Origin: Paraglomus occultum
Taxonomy: Eukaryota > Glomeromycota > Glomeromycetes > Paraglomerales > Paraglomeraceae
Length of the DNA stretch: 10,446 nucleotides
Reading direction: 5' to 3'
NCBI GenBank assembly: GCA_910592205.1
Contig: CAJVPJ010001330.1
Span: 1-10,446, forward strand
The notes beneath the pieces are model-generated. The model searched no databases. It had not been told where the DNA came from and saw nothing but the letters and a program-made list of their open reading frames with translations. The position numbers and the translations under genes were made by a program. Positions 1 through 9,404 of the stretch are shown here, piece by piece (the first letter of the stretch is position 1; each line of letters opens with the position of its first letter).

Positions 1-1190
1 TGTCTATAAGCGAGTTTATCATCGATCATGATTTTGAACCACGTTGGAAAAGTGGTTGAAATCACATTAATGCGTGGTCCAAGCATGGAATAGGTGACAA
101 AAATTGCCATGTTTTTGAAAAGTAAAGAATTTTGAGTTTCAATATTAGTATTTTTTTTCCCATCTGCAACGATTACAGCTTGCACATGGACAATATTAAG
201 TCACTTTTATGAAAGCACATTCTGTTTTTTTTTTTTACACAAATTGTTGGGCGTTTTTTATACCACTTTTTTAGCAAGATCTATTTACACGCGCCAGGGT
301 AAAAATTAGTTTTTTGGGGCCAATTTATTGTTTGGTTATTATTAAACAAAAATGAACATTTAGTTTAACCAACCGTCAGAGTAAGTTAAGTAATCCAAAC
401 TGTTAGTTACTTATATTATATACATGGATAAAAACATTCTAACGATACAACTATAACCTCTAAGAAAAGTTACGACTAGCTCAGAAAATATGTCATAGTT
501 AATTTTTCTTATATAGAATGTTAATTCATAAAGCAATGAATAAATAAATTGTTATTGTAACGTTTATTCACTATATCATCTCTTGTTTGTTTATAACGAG
601 ACTAAAATCTTTCTTTTTTTGTTAATGCAAATGTAAATGTAACAATATTAAAAGTTTGGTGTGATTATTACATTAAAAATTTGGTTACTTGAACGGGAGA
701 AGTATGAACTTTGATATTTTAAATCCAATTTGTAGTATTTTGCCGATGGCAGGTTAGAGAGTCAGCGGGAGTACAAATTCTCGAGTTTAGAGTTCTTATA
801 ATTATGTAATAAATATTCTTTCTTTTTCAAGCTTAAAAATTTGTACATTCTAAGTCGCGTGTAATATTTTCAAGCATGGGCCACACTAGTTTTTTTTTTC
901 TAAAATGGAATTGAAGGCTTATTATTGAAAGTACTGCACTTTTATTTACTGTTACAATATTTTCCGTAAACTTTATTGCTTTTTATTCGCAAACAATTGT
1001 ATAAACGTTGTATGGTTTTAGGGAACAAATTACAAACGTATTGCTTCAAATTGTTAGTTAAACATTATACTAATTAACTTTATCAAGCTAACGAATGTAT
1101 ATTATTCAAAACGAGAAAATTTGTTTCTACACACGTCAAATACTTAGAATACGCACACTGTGAGAATGTCAGGCTCGTGCATGCGTTATT
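1..1190. other. AT-rich intergenic DNA, no gene seen
   Basis: No reading frame in this stretch is long or protein-like. It contains many T and A homopolymers, for example T runs near 224-235 and 890-899, and small hairpins such as AACCAC at 37-42 pairing with GTGGTT at 52-57. These are common by chance in DNA this rich in A and T. I see no tRNA, no transposase fragment and no tandem array. Confidence 0.6.
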
Positions 1191-1201
1191 TGTTTGAAGT
1201 A

Positions 1202-1224
1202 CCGTATAACACTGGTTCTAGTAC
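1202..1224 (+). repeat. Left terminal inverted repeat
   Basis: It matches the reverse complement of 1650-1672 at 22 of 23 positions, differing only at 1209 (A here, G-equivalent on the other side). The match stops at 1225, where this copy runs into a C/G-rich stretch. The repeat ends in GTAC, and GTAC recurs just inside it, at 1232-1235 and 1251-1254. Confidence 0.75.
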
Positions 1225-1411
1225 CCGGGGGGTACTGTGTGAGGAAGAGGGTACTATACCAGGAGAGGATACTGTACATTAGTAATTTTGGTGGTAATTT
1301 TCTTGCAATCGTATTAGTATTAGATAATAAAAAATTTGCATCTTCTGCATTCTCAAGTATGCCTATACGCGGGAATAAGAGTATTCGTTAAGCAAATACA
1401 GCCCAAAAGGT

Positions 1412-1655
1412 ATGTTGTCAATGAATGCACGAGAAAAGTTAATCATAATAATGTATCATGAAAAGGGTTACAGTAAACGCGCAAATTTGTTATTGAGCCT
1501 AAACAACTACGAGATTGGATATCGAAGAAAACGGAGTTGTGGGATGGAAGTGAAAATAGTCCAATCTTTGATTATGACAGTGTTCTGGGAAGTACCAGTA
1601 GTGATCGAAATGACATCATAATCGTAGAAGGAGAGTACTATACCAGGGAGTACTA
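1412..1655 (+). pseudogene. Frameshifted remnant of a transposase N-terminal helix-turn-helix
   Basis: Two adjacent plus-strand frames carry pieces that read as one DNA-binding domain. From 1412 the frame encodes MNAREKLIIIMYHEKGYSKRA, written here in its parts: an AREKL helix followed by YHEKGYSKRA. Around 1480 the likely protein moves to the frame read from 1477, giving RKFVIEPKQLRDWISKK and then an acidic, Ser/Asp-rich tail to a stop at 1653-1655. The pattern of a short helix, a (K/R)RA-x-KF turn, then PKQLRxW with a basic end resembles the psq/CENP-B-type helix-turn-helix that opens pogo/Fot1-like transposases; this is family knowledge recalled, not a search. No catalytic DDE region is present. 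The frame break and the length show it is not functional. The ATG at 1412 is only the first in frame; a stop lies upstream at 1376-1378. Confidence 0.5.
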
Positions 1656-1672
1656 GAACCAGTGCTATACGG
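1650..1672 (-). repeat. Right terminal inverted repeat
   Basis: This is the inverted partner of 1202-1224 with one mismatch. Immediately inside it, at 1635-1647, lies GTACTATACCAGG, which also occurs in the same orientation at 1251-1263 inside the left end. The two subterminal regions therefore share an extra direct repeat besides the inverted one. Confidence 0.75.
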
Positions 1673-4600
1673 GACGTTTGTCCTTGCAAAACTTGCGTTT
1701 AAATTACTCTACTTATAAAGGGCTGATAAAAAGTAACTGGCATGTTTGTTGAGCTATCCAGGATTTTGTCAATATGTTAAACTTGTTACAACAGTAATAA
1801 ACATGCAATATTTATTAATTGCAACACTACACATCATGTACTGTTTATGAAACCAAGTTTAATGAGTTAAACATTAATAAATTAAAATCAGCATTGAAAT
1901 GTAAATTACGCTTTTTCTTGACATCGTTCACAAAGCGGTTCCAAAATCGTTTTACTAGGCTAGAGGTTGTTGTTTAAATACTGAGAAATTGAGTTACGAA
2001 ACTGTCTCATTGGACGGTAGACGAACAAAGTTGGCACAATTATATCCATGTCAAGTATTTGATAAATTTGCATCTTTCCAATACAAAGACGAGGAGACAA
2101 TGGTATATGACGCTTGACGCTAACATCAACACGTAGCTAAATTTTCTCACAATTATTACCTGTTATAAGTTTTACCAACTTACGTGTATTTATTAAGCTC
2201 TTGCTGACAATGTTTCTAGATTGTGCACTTTGCTTCGATACTTTCCAATTGCCTACAGAATTTTCCCCCGATCCCTAAATAATTTGCTCATTAGAATATA
2301 GAACAACCCTTATTTTCGATACAATCGTATAAAATTAATATTACCTTTAGTCAATTATGTTCGCTTTTATTAATATATAGTCGATGGTGCCTATCTCACG
2401 TATGACACTGTTAAAGAGAAAGTGATATAAAAATAAATTACAACAATAAACAGTGGATTTCTCTTTAAATGCAATGCAACGAAATCATATTGCATGTTAC
2501 AGAGTTTGCAATCATACAGAGTAATTTATACGCACCAGAGCGTGCATCAGAGAGAATAAAACATGGTGCTTACGCTCGGAAAAACTGCTGTAAAAAAAGA
2601 AGAAAAAGAATAATTAGTGGATTAGTCTTATAACGACGCTACTCTTGCTAGAGTACGAGAATGTCATATTGATTACAAATTGATTAACGAATTATAGATA
2701 AAATAATAAAACACCTGGAATCGTTATGTTAATATGTAACGTTGTGGATAGAGCATTATGGCAGCAGGATATGCCGGATTTTTGGTCAGTTAGTTGAATA
2801 CATATGTTCTCTTTTTCGAGATTCAAGTTTCTACAAATTTGCTTTGTCACATAGACAGTAAAAATGAACATGTCAATGCATAGCACAGAATGTTTGATAG
2901 ACAGAGTTAAAAGCGAAAGTCAAATTTATAAAATCTACCTTTCTTTGATTGCTGAATATCCGATCTGTTATAAAGAGTCGCTGGCATTACTAAAGCCTAT
3001 TGTCTTTGTCTTCGCATTTAATTTTTTTTCGAACAGTAATCAACCGTCGACGGCTTATTAATTAAGCAACATAATCGATAACGCTTTTTTTCATGTCGGA
3101 TTTTCAAAGCCATAAGGTTCTAGCATGGGTATAAAAAATGATAGAAACTATAATTAGCAATTTTTTCAGATTACTTAGAGATATAATTGTAATAAAATGA
3201 ATAGCGTGTACACATGTACTTTACCCAGCTACAAAAAAATACCCAATTTAGAGATATTGGTGTTCTGAAGCGACCTGATCGTTTCGTTATTATTCGGGAC
3301 GCAACTACTTATTACTCGCCAAGTCGTAGAGTTTCGATGCGTAAAAACGTAATGTCAAGTGTATCTTTCGCTATTTGATATTTATTGAAAGAAGGTCTTG
3401 GTTTGTTTATGAAATTTGTTGCCATTTACTGTATTTACGAGAACGTTGTCAGAGTAATCTTTGAGTAGATGTATTAAGCTGTGAAAAAGAATAAAAGGTT
3501 GAAAGAAATTACTTTATTGTTATAGTATGCAACAAACTATCAAGTATTGTCCAATGCATTGTACAAGCTTGGTGCAAGCTCTTCTCCCGAGTCGACATGA
3601 TAGTTGATCACTTTGTTCAAAGTAAATCTAAAAGCTCCTCTCTGATTATGACATGGACTGCTGAATGAGTTCAACCGGCGGAAACAATATTTAATAAAAC
3701 AAATCAATCTTTGATTATATCCAACGCGATTAAAGAACGAAGAACGAACGTAGGATGAATGACCACTTGTAAATATGGAATGGATAGTCGCTTGGGGGGG
3801 AGGGGGGCTATATCGTTTCAAACGGACAATGAATGATAAAGTTTGAAGTAGAAAGTATATTCGGGTAAAAATAAAAATGCTTTTGGATATTGTAAAAATG
3901 TTTAGAGATACACGTTCTCAGAACTCGTAGTCTCGACGTGAATATTTCTGGACAATTGTAAAGAAAAAAGTGTAAATTGAAACCTTCTACAAAATTATAA
4001 AGATATATGATGAATGGATATTCCGAGCAGTCCCTGAAATAATAATGTTTAAGGAAACTTGCAGTAAACAAAAATGTAAAAACGAATATACTGATAGTAA
4101 TTTATTTGCTTTGGCGTAATGGTAGCTGCTCAATTGTATTAATATTTATATTGAGTAATACTATAAATTAAAAGTAATTCGACTTGTAATAACAATTCGA
4201 CAAATATTGTCCGGGTGTAACTTTCCGTACTTTGCAAGAGCATTTAACGATATGCTCGACTTTTGCATCATATTGTAGATCTACCAAGATGTAAGCTGTA
4301 AAGAAAAAAAGAGAGAGTACATCTCAATCAAACAAATCAAATGATTATTATCGGTTATTCCGAAAATGAAAAGGGTTAAAGGAAGAACCTAGATTCGCCA
4401 AGCGATGAATTACGGGTGGACGAACAAGTTAGATGAACGATGATCGTCAAAAACTTTTTTCAGATGCAAATCAAAAGAGGACAGGGAAGAAAAAAAAATA
4501 GGAAAAACTTTGATCTTATCTATAAATTATGAATGCCGATTATCTTGTATCTGATAAATAAAGAATATGTGATATTTACATTCTGTTTTGTCACTAATAA

Positions 4601-5020
4601 ATTAAGGGATTCGGATTTGACGACGAGAACAATATTAAGGCATGGTGATCTGTGATGTTTACACCCATGCTATATCTCACATATGGTATAATGTAATAAC
4701 ACTATTGGTAAATGTTGTACAAGTGACAAGGGGTATCATATGATAATGCAAAATGTACTCGGAAAGCGCGTTTATTTAATTGGCATACGCTAACGTCACA
4801 ATGGCTGTGTGCATACATTAAAATATACGCGAGAGTCTACTTTTATTTAGATAAAAAAGGGGGTTTTTGCGCGTTATGACGGAGAAGACTGTTGGTTCCG
4901 AACTTACTTGAATAGGGAATAATAGTAAGTTGTGAACGCTAGCCATTTTTATCTTGGAAAACCACGGATGCATCTATTTATCGATGCTTTGCAGCTAGAT
5001 AATCCCAAACTTGCATATGG
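1673..5020. other. Long AT-rich intergenic region, no supportable gene
   Basis: About 3.3 kb with only short, compositionally random reading frames on both strands, none with a recognisable motif or plausible spliced partner. The longest are minus-strand frames at 3540-3821 (93 residues) and 3808-4071 (87 residues); both look like chance openings. A 54-residue plus-strand ATG frame at 3214-3378 is basic and unrecognised. A G7-A-G6 run sits at 3794-3807. I see no tandem array, tRNA or further terminal inverted repeat. Confidence 0.5.
3794..3807 (+). repeat. G-run (G7 A G6)
   Basis: Fourteen bases, thirteen of them G, interrupted by a single A at 3801. In a region otherwise this AT-rich the run stands out. 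Two G-runs could form a two- or three-layer quadruplex or may simply be slippage-prone sequence. No gene is adjacent, so no role can be inferred. Confidence 0.6.
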
Positions 5021-5021
5021 T

Positions 5022-5082
5022 ATGTGTGTCGAGGGTGTGAGTGAGGGTGTGAGTGTGTGAGTGAGTGTGGGTAGGTGAGTGG
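5022..5082 (+). repeat. GT/GAG-rich simple-sequence tract
   Basis: An imperfect low-complexity tract built from GTGT, GTGA and GAGGGTGTGA units; GAGGGTGTGAGTGA-like words recur at short, uneven spacing. The strand is nearly free of C over about 60 bases. It looks like a decayed microsatellite. No coding or regulatory meaning is evident. Confidence 0.7.
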
Positions 5083-5089
5083 GTTTCGA

Positions 5090-5880
5090 TAAGCACAGTA
5101 TACTTGCATTTAGAAAGTTTTGCATTCAACATATTCTTGCTTATCTCTTTATCGTCCAATTGCGTTATGAAATACTTACAGCCTAAATATGTAGTAATCT
5201 CACGCTCGTATTATTGTATAACAATAAAGCTCTGACATCACATTAGTCTTTGTTCAAGCCAAGAAATGACCTTTGCATACTGCGTCAGTTGCATTCGCCA
5301 ATCATCGTATAGCATGCAACTAGCGTAAAAATTATATATCAACCGGTTAGTGATCAGGTTTTGCTATTATTCTGATGTCATAGAATCTGGTTTACTTTGG
5401 GACTTTAAAAAAACTCAGCCGCACAAAAACCTGAACAATCACTATGAACACTTTTGGTCTGTACATCGCCATTTCAGACAATATGTATACGCAACCAGCC
5501 ACTTACCATGCTCGTAGTTCAATGACCAACAATTGAAATAGTTAATGATCATCGAGAACACAATATCACCCCATAAGTGACACAAAAGTAAATACATCCG
5601 ATGGGACACACACATACAGAACATACGTTAGACCAATAGACCCTTACGTTAGTCTGCTTGCTCATCAAAGCACAGATGATTGCTCGGCCCAATCGTTCTA
5701 CACAATGACGAGTACCGTCTGCACCGTCGTCAGAACTCCCGTCTCACATATTATCTCACTGATATTCAAACCGGGTAGCACAACCGATTTATTGTAACCA
5801 TTTTGGGAAAATAACCAAAACATCGGGGAAATATTACGATGCAAATGAAAGGGTCGGGATGTACGGAACGGTAATATGCA
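5090..5880. other. Intergenic DNA, no gene seen
   Basis: This stretch has somewhat higher GC than the preceding DNA but no protein-like frame. A minus-strand open frame at 5442-5624 (60 residues) has no recognisable motif. The 5' part of the long minus-strand openings that run through the neighbouring repeat block also falls here, and those are explained by the repeat rather than by a gene. Confidence 0.45.
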
Positions 5881-5881
5881 T

Positions 5882-6130
5882 GGAATCGGTGGAAGGCACA
5901 ATGGATGAGTAAATGGAATGGATATGGATATGGAATGGAGTGAAATAGATGGGCTGTGTAAATGGAATGGATATGGAAAGAGTGAAATAGATGGGAATGG
6001 AATGAATGTATTGCGTGAATGGAATGGAGTGAAACAGATGGGCAAATGGAACGGGATGGAATGAGTGTTCTGCGTAAATGGAATGGAGTGGTGAGTGTAC
6101 TGCGTGAATGGTGAATGGGAATGAGTGTTA
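5882..6130 (+). repeat. GGAATG-type minisatellite
   Basis: Degenerate tandem array. The recurrent core is GT(A/G)AATGGAATGG, found at 5909, 5958, 6015 and 6074 with a decayed copy at 6104; spacing is 49, 57, 59 and 30 bases. Between cores lie shared words such as GAGTGAAA(T/C)AGATGGG and GAGTGTNCTGC. Copies differ by substitutions and by extra ATGGAT or GGAATG blocks, so the array is old or built by slippage. The repeat lacks stop codons on the minus strand in two frames, which creates long spurious openings rich in His, Ser, Pro, Phe and Ile (5698-6261 and 5766-6206). Confidence 0.8.
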
Positions 6131-6150
6131 TACGATACCAGCAGCATACC

Positions 6151-6202
6151 AGTAATGTTAGTAATGGTAGTTGATGGTAGCGATGGTAGTAATGGTAATA
6201 GG
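6151..6202 (+). repeat. GGTAGT-type short tandem repeat
   Basis: About five units of roughly 9-10 bases with the core ATGGTAG (AATGGTAG, GATGGTAG, GATGGTAG, AATGGTAA). It follows the GGAATG minisatellite with about 20 bases between and shares the ATGG word with it, so it may have arisen from the same expanding sequence. Confidence 0.65.
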
Positions 6203-6254
6203 ACAATATTGTAGTAGCATAGTAATATAACAGTTATAGTAATGCTTCTAACAT

Positions 6255-6336
6255 TACTCACACTAACACTAACACTAACACTAACTTTAATACTAATACT
6301 AACTCTAACGCTAACACACTAACAGTAACACACTAA
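6255..6336 (+). repeat. CACTAA hexamer array, decaying at its right end
   Basis: Four exact CACTAA units occupy 6261-6284. They are followed by variants (CTTTAA, TACTAA, CTCTAA, CGCTAA, CACACTAA) to about 6336. The reverse complement is TTAGTG, one base away from the common fungal telomere unit TTAGGG. It is interstitial here and only four perfect units long, so a telomeric origin is a guess rather than a call. Confidence 0.7.
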
Positions 6337-6952
6337 TGATAAAATAATGTCACTAACTATAATAGTGGTAATAATAGTAATAGGTGATAATAGTAAATAA
6401 GACGGTCTTAGTCATGTAACTAAATAAGAAAAATAATAAAGCAACCTAACAATACAACATCGTTTCATTATCAATAATGTTTACATTAGGAGTGTGATAT
6501 ATATTAAGGATCGTCGTAATTGTGACTTGGGAAGTAAGAGTAAACAATAGTTAGATGTGCCGCTTGCCAAAAATGTAAACATCTCCTGTTACAGATTGAC
6601 TTGTTACACTGAGAACGCGACATACAATAGTCGAATTCCTTACACAGTTGTACTAATATATCATATGTATTATTCTTTTCGTATTGACATTCTCAAAATC
6701 TATTCTTATAAAAACTCCCTGTTCGGTCCCGCCATCTCAACTCAACCATCACATTTTTATGGTCACAGGGTAAACAACTTTAATCTAATCGGATTAGTTG
6801 ATCTAATACGGTTCTAATATAAATAATTTAATACGTATAATAGTATAATCTAAATATATCCAACAGACTTGGCCCCCCCCAAAAAAACTTCATTGAGTTC
6901 CCATTCACTATTTATACTCACCCTAATCACAGAAAATTTTAATTAATCACCA
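6337..6952. other. Upstream region of the BTB-TLDc gene
   Basis: The first 70 bases continue as low-complexity ATAGTA/GGTAAT-like sequence (to about 6400). The rest is AT-rich with no convincing coding sequence; an 86-codon opening at 6557-6817 starts on GTG, has no recognisable motif, and is probably chance. A C8A7 run lies at 6873-6887. This stretch should contain the promoter and 5' leader of the gene that starts at 6953. Confidence 0.5.
6909..6916 (+). promoter_or_regulatory. TATA-like sequence upstream of the BTB-TLDc gene
   Basis: TATTTATA lies 37-44 bases before the ATG at 6953. If used as a TATA box it would leave only a very short leader, or would favour the second in-frame ATG at 6983. 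In such AT-rich DNA the match carries little weight. Confidence 0.2.
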
Positions 6953-8880
6953 ATGTTTCCAAAGTCGCCGTTGGGTTTGATTATGCCAAATAACGACAAG
7001 CTGCTTCCGCTGGCGGATGAGGGTTATGACGACCATTTTGACTCATCACTATCATACAAACGCGTATCACGAAATGGTTCTTCCAACACATACAATTCCC
7101 ATATCCTCGAATCCCGTAATAATAATAATAACAACAACAACAACAACAACCCTCCCGCCAACTATGATTCACAATCTCTCTCCCGAAGCAAACACGAGTC
7201 ACAAACCACTCACGACCTATGTGCGGATTTCGCAAAAATCTATGCTGCATTTTATGCCTCTCACAATAACTCTATTCTCAATCCTCGAGAAGAATACGAT
7301 GTTATCATTCGTGTAGGACAGGGCGAGAATCGTGAAGAATTCTGGTCATATTCAAAAGTATTAAGAAAAAGCGGTTTCTTTGCTGCTGCATTGAGTAGTC
7401 GATGGGCTAAAAAATCTGAAGCAGGTCTATACGTGGTAGATCTGGAAAGAGTTGAACCGGATGTATTTGAAATCATACTAAAGTAAGTTTACTATAAATT
7501 ACACATTACATAGCGTATGTATACATATATTTATTTATATTTATACTAACGGATTATTCAAAAAAAAAAAGATATATTCATATATCTACGATCGACTTTG
7601 AAAGACTCTCCCCCTCTTTCCTACTCTCTCTCCTCATTTCGTCAGACGAACTCTCGCTTGACGACCTCACATCACAAATCCAAACTCACTTTCTGACGAC
7701 TGCGCATAATTGGACCTTATCCAACCTAGTTCATCTACTCAACGCTCTTTACCACTATGAAGGAGGATTTTCGCTATTGAGAACATTTATATTAGATACG
7801 GTAACAAAGAACCCCAGGTTGTTGTTTGGGTCCGAGGAATTTGGACAATTGCAAGAAGAAACCGTCATGGATCTGGTAGTGAAAAGAACACACGAATTGG
7901 GTATGGGACTGGTCTGGGATTGCTTGATCGCTTGGGCCTGTAATGGAACCCTGACGTTTGACCAGAGCGAGAATGATAGTGACGGTGATAATAATAACAA
8001 TGACAATAATAGTGTTAATAACAATTGCTGCATCAACGGCAACGGCAACAACAATAACAACAACGGTACAGAACATTGGACTAGCGATGACTGCGAAAAG
8101 ATAAAAGAAAAGCTTAGCACATTATTGGAAGAAATCATGTTTCCTTCGTTATCCCGAAACGTATACTGTCAAAAAATCATTCCATGTGCAAAACTAATCC
8201 CGGACGATATCACCAACGAAGTCCTCGACTACTACCTACGACGTAGAAAGGCCGATTATATACCGATCCAACCCAAAGTCATTCTCCGCGATTCGACCAT
8301 AATCAACCACTTTCACGCATCGATAATTTCCAAATGGATCGAAGCAGGCAACGCTCGACTGTCTCGCAAACCATCGTCCCGGATTAAACGTCTATCTCAA
8401 CAAATATTTCATCCTCGATCATCTTATCGATTCAATCTTATCTTTCGCAAGAGCCGATATGGATTTGTATCCGAAGATTACAGGAGTCAATGCTCGGGGG
8501 TAACGCCAATGGTTGTTGTGGCCAAAGTCAAAAACTCTTACAAACTTGTGGGCGGATATGCACCAGTCGGCTTGAACACTGCTGGCGCCAAGAAGGAGAT
8601 TAAAGATGGGTGGGAAAAAAGTTTCATATTCAGTTTTTCGGAACCCGAACAAGGCAGTCTACGAGACTGTGCAGTCATGAGCAGGATGGTTGAGGAGAGG
8701 GAAGGAGGGTATATTCCATTTTCGTGGTTTGGTCCTCGGTTTGGTAGTGACTTGTTTATCAATTTGGAGACTGATCGATGTGTGTGTCGGCAAGCATATT
8801 ACGAAAATTCTGTGATGGATGAGAGTAATTTTGCCATCGATGATTGTGAAATCTTTGAAGTGGTCAAATCTGATGATTGA
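6953..8880 (+). CDS. BTB-BACK-TLDc domain protein (two exons, 612 residues)
   Basis: Exons 6953-7482 and 7572-8880 join in frame to 612 residues. Residues 1-110 are a low-complexity extension with an 11-Asn run (56-66). BTB spans about 114-190 (YDVIIRVG at 115-122; FEIILKYIH crosses the splice). BACK covers about 220-305 (NALYHYEG, then WDCLIAWA at 293-300). An Asn/Asp-rich insert follows at about 310-343. TLDc covers about 412-607, with LIFRKSRYGF (466-475), LVGGYAP (502-508), SFIFSF (527-532), GPRFGSDLFI (564-573) and CEIFEV near the end. BTB domains typically dimerise and, with BACK, can act as cullin-3 adaptors; TLDc is linked to oxidative-stress protection and V-ATPase regulation in other eukaryotes. 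The role of this fungal combination is not established. No signal peptide or membrane segment is seen, so it is probably intracellular. The second ATG (6983, A at -3) has better context than the first (C at -3). The gene looks intact. Confidence 0.92.
7483..7571 (+). other. Intron of the BTB-TLDc gene (89 nt)
   Basis: The donor is GTAAGT at 7483-7488 and the branch-site sequence is an exact TACTAAC at 7544-7550. The acceptor AG is at 7570-7571, about 22 bases after the branch A. The splice falls within a Lys codon (AA at 7481-7482 plus A at 7572) and restores the frame: FEIILK continues into YIHISTIDFERL, as expected at the BTB end. Without splicing the frame hits TAA at 7484. The acceptor is preceded by eleven A residues (7560-7570) rather than a pyrimidine-AG, which is unusual. 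Confidence 0.88.
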
Positions 8881-8922
8881 ATAATACTAATAATACGACA
8901 TATCCTCTAATGAAACATGGAT

Positions 8923-8929
8923 AAATAAT
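8923..8929 (+). terminator. Possible polyadenylation signal
   Basis: AAATAAT, about 43 bases after the stop codon, is the nearest variant of the AATAAA signal downstream of the BTB-TLDc gene. Such words are frequent in AT-rich DNA, so only the position supports it. Confidence 0.2.
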
Positions 8930-9404
8930 TTTCCCTAGTTACAAAAACAAACAAACGGATAACAATCCAACAACTACAACACAAAAATCTTGAAAAACGG
9001 AAAAGAGGAAGAAAAGAAAAAGTAACCCTATAATAATTAAAACCTGTCAGTTCAAAAAGTTTGTTGTTTGTTTGTTTCTTTTTCCATTCCGATAATATCT
9101 GTAATTAATCTCAAAAATCTCACTACGCAAACCCTTTGTATGATAATAAAAATTGATTCTAAGAAATAATCTCTTGTTTTCCATGTGTGTGATGTTAATA
9201 TGTGAGTTTATCAATACGATATGCAAGGCTAGACTAAGTGTATCCGGCCCCTCTCTCTTTCTCGAGTATATGTTTGTTTGTTACACTTACAGTACTATGT
9301 ATGAATACACAGTTTTTGCTCTCGGTTCTTTCCCCCCCCCCATCATGTTACCCCGATCCACTAACCCTCTCACCCATCCCTTCAACCATAACCCCGATTC
9401 GCTT

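Larger units (their letters stand above)
1202..1672 (+). mobile_element. Short DNA transposon relic with terminal inverted repeats (non-autonomous, MITE-like)
   Basis: The two ends are inverted copies of each other over 23 bp with one mismatch: CCGTATA(A/G)CACTGG followed by TTCTAGTAC, at 1202-1224 and, reversed, 1650-1672. The element is about 471 bp, too short for a full transposase, and holds a broken fragment of one (1412-1655). Together these point to an internally deleted derivative of a cut-and-paste transposon. Target-site duplication is not clean: the left flank ends in TA (1200-1201) and the right flank begins with GA (1673-1674). A TA target as in pogo/Fot1/Tc1-type elements is therefore possible only if one base has mutated. 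Superfamily assignment is inference. No second copy was noticed in this window. Confidence 0.7.

Noticed and set aside
3214-3378. 54-residue plus-strand ATG frame, basic, reading MYFTQLQKN... to TGA
   Set aside because: No recognised motif, no neighbouring exon or promoter, and a length expected by chance over several kilobases.
3540-4071. Two overlapping minus-strand frames of 93 and 87 residues
   Set aside because: Phe/Tyr/Ser-rich composition typical of chance translation of AT-rich DNA; no domain and no splice signals linking them.
5909-6130. Resemblance of the GGAATG array to animal pericentromeric satellites
   Set aside because: The unit is degenerate with 30-59-base spacing and sits beside a fungal-type gene; a short word match is coincidence.
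5698-6261. Long minus-strand open frames (187 and 146 residues) through the repeat block
   Set aside because: The translation is a periodic His/Ser/Pro/Phe/Ile-rich string that follows the GGAATG minisatellite; two overlapping frames are open at once, as expected from a repeat lacking stop triplets.
6557-6817. 86-codon plus-strand opening upstream of the BTB-TLDc gene
   Set aside because: It starts on GTG, has no recognisable motif, and does not join to the gene by a convincing intron.
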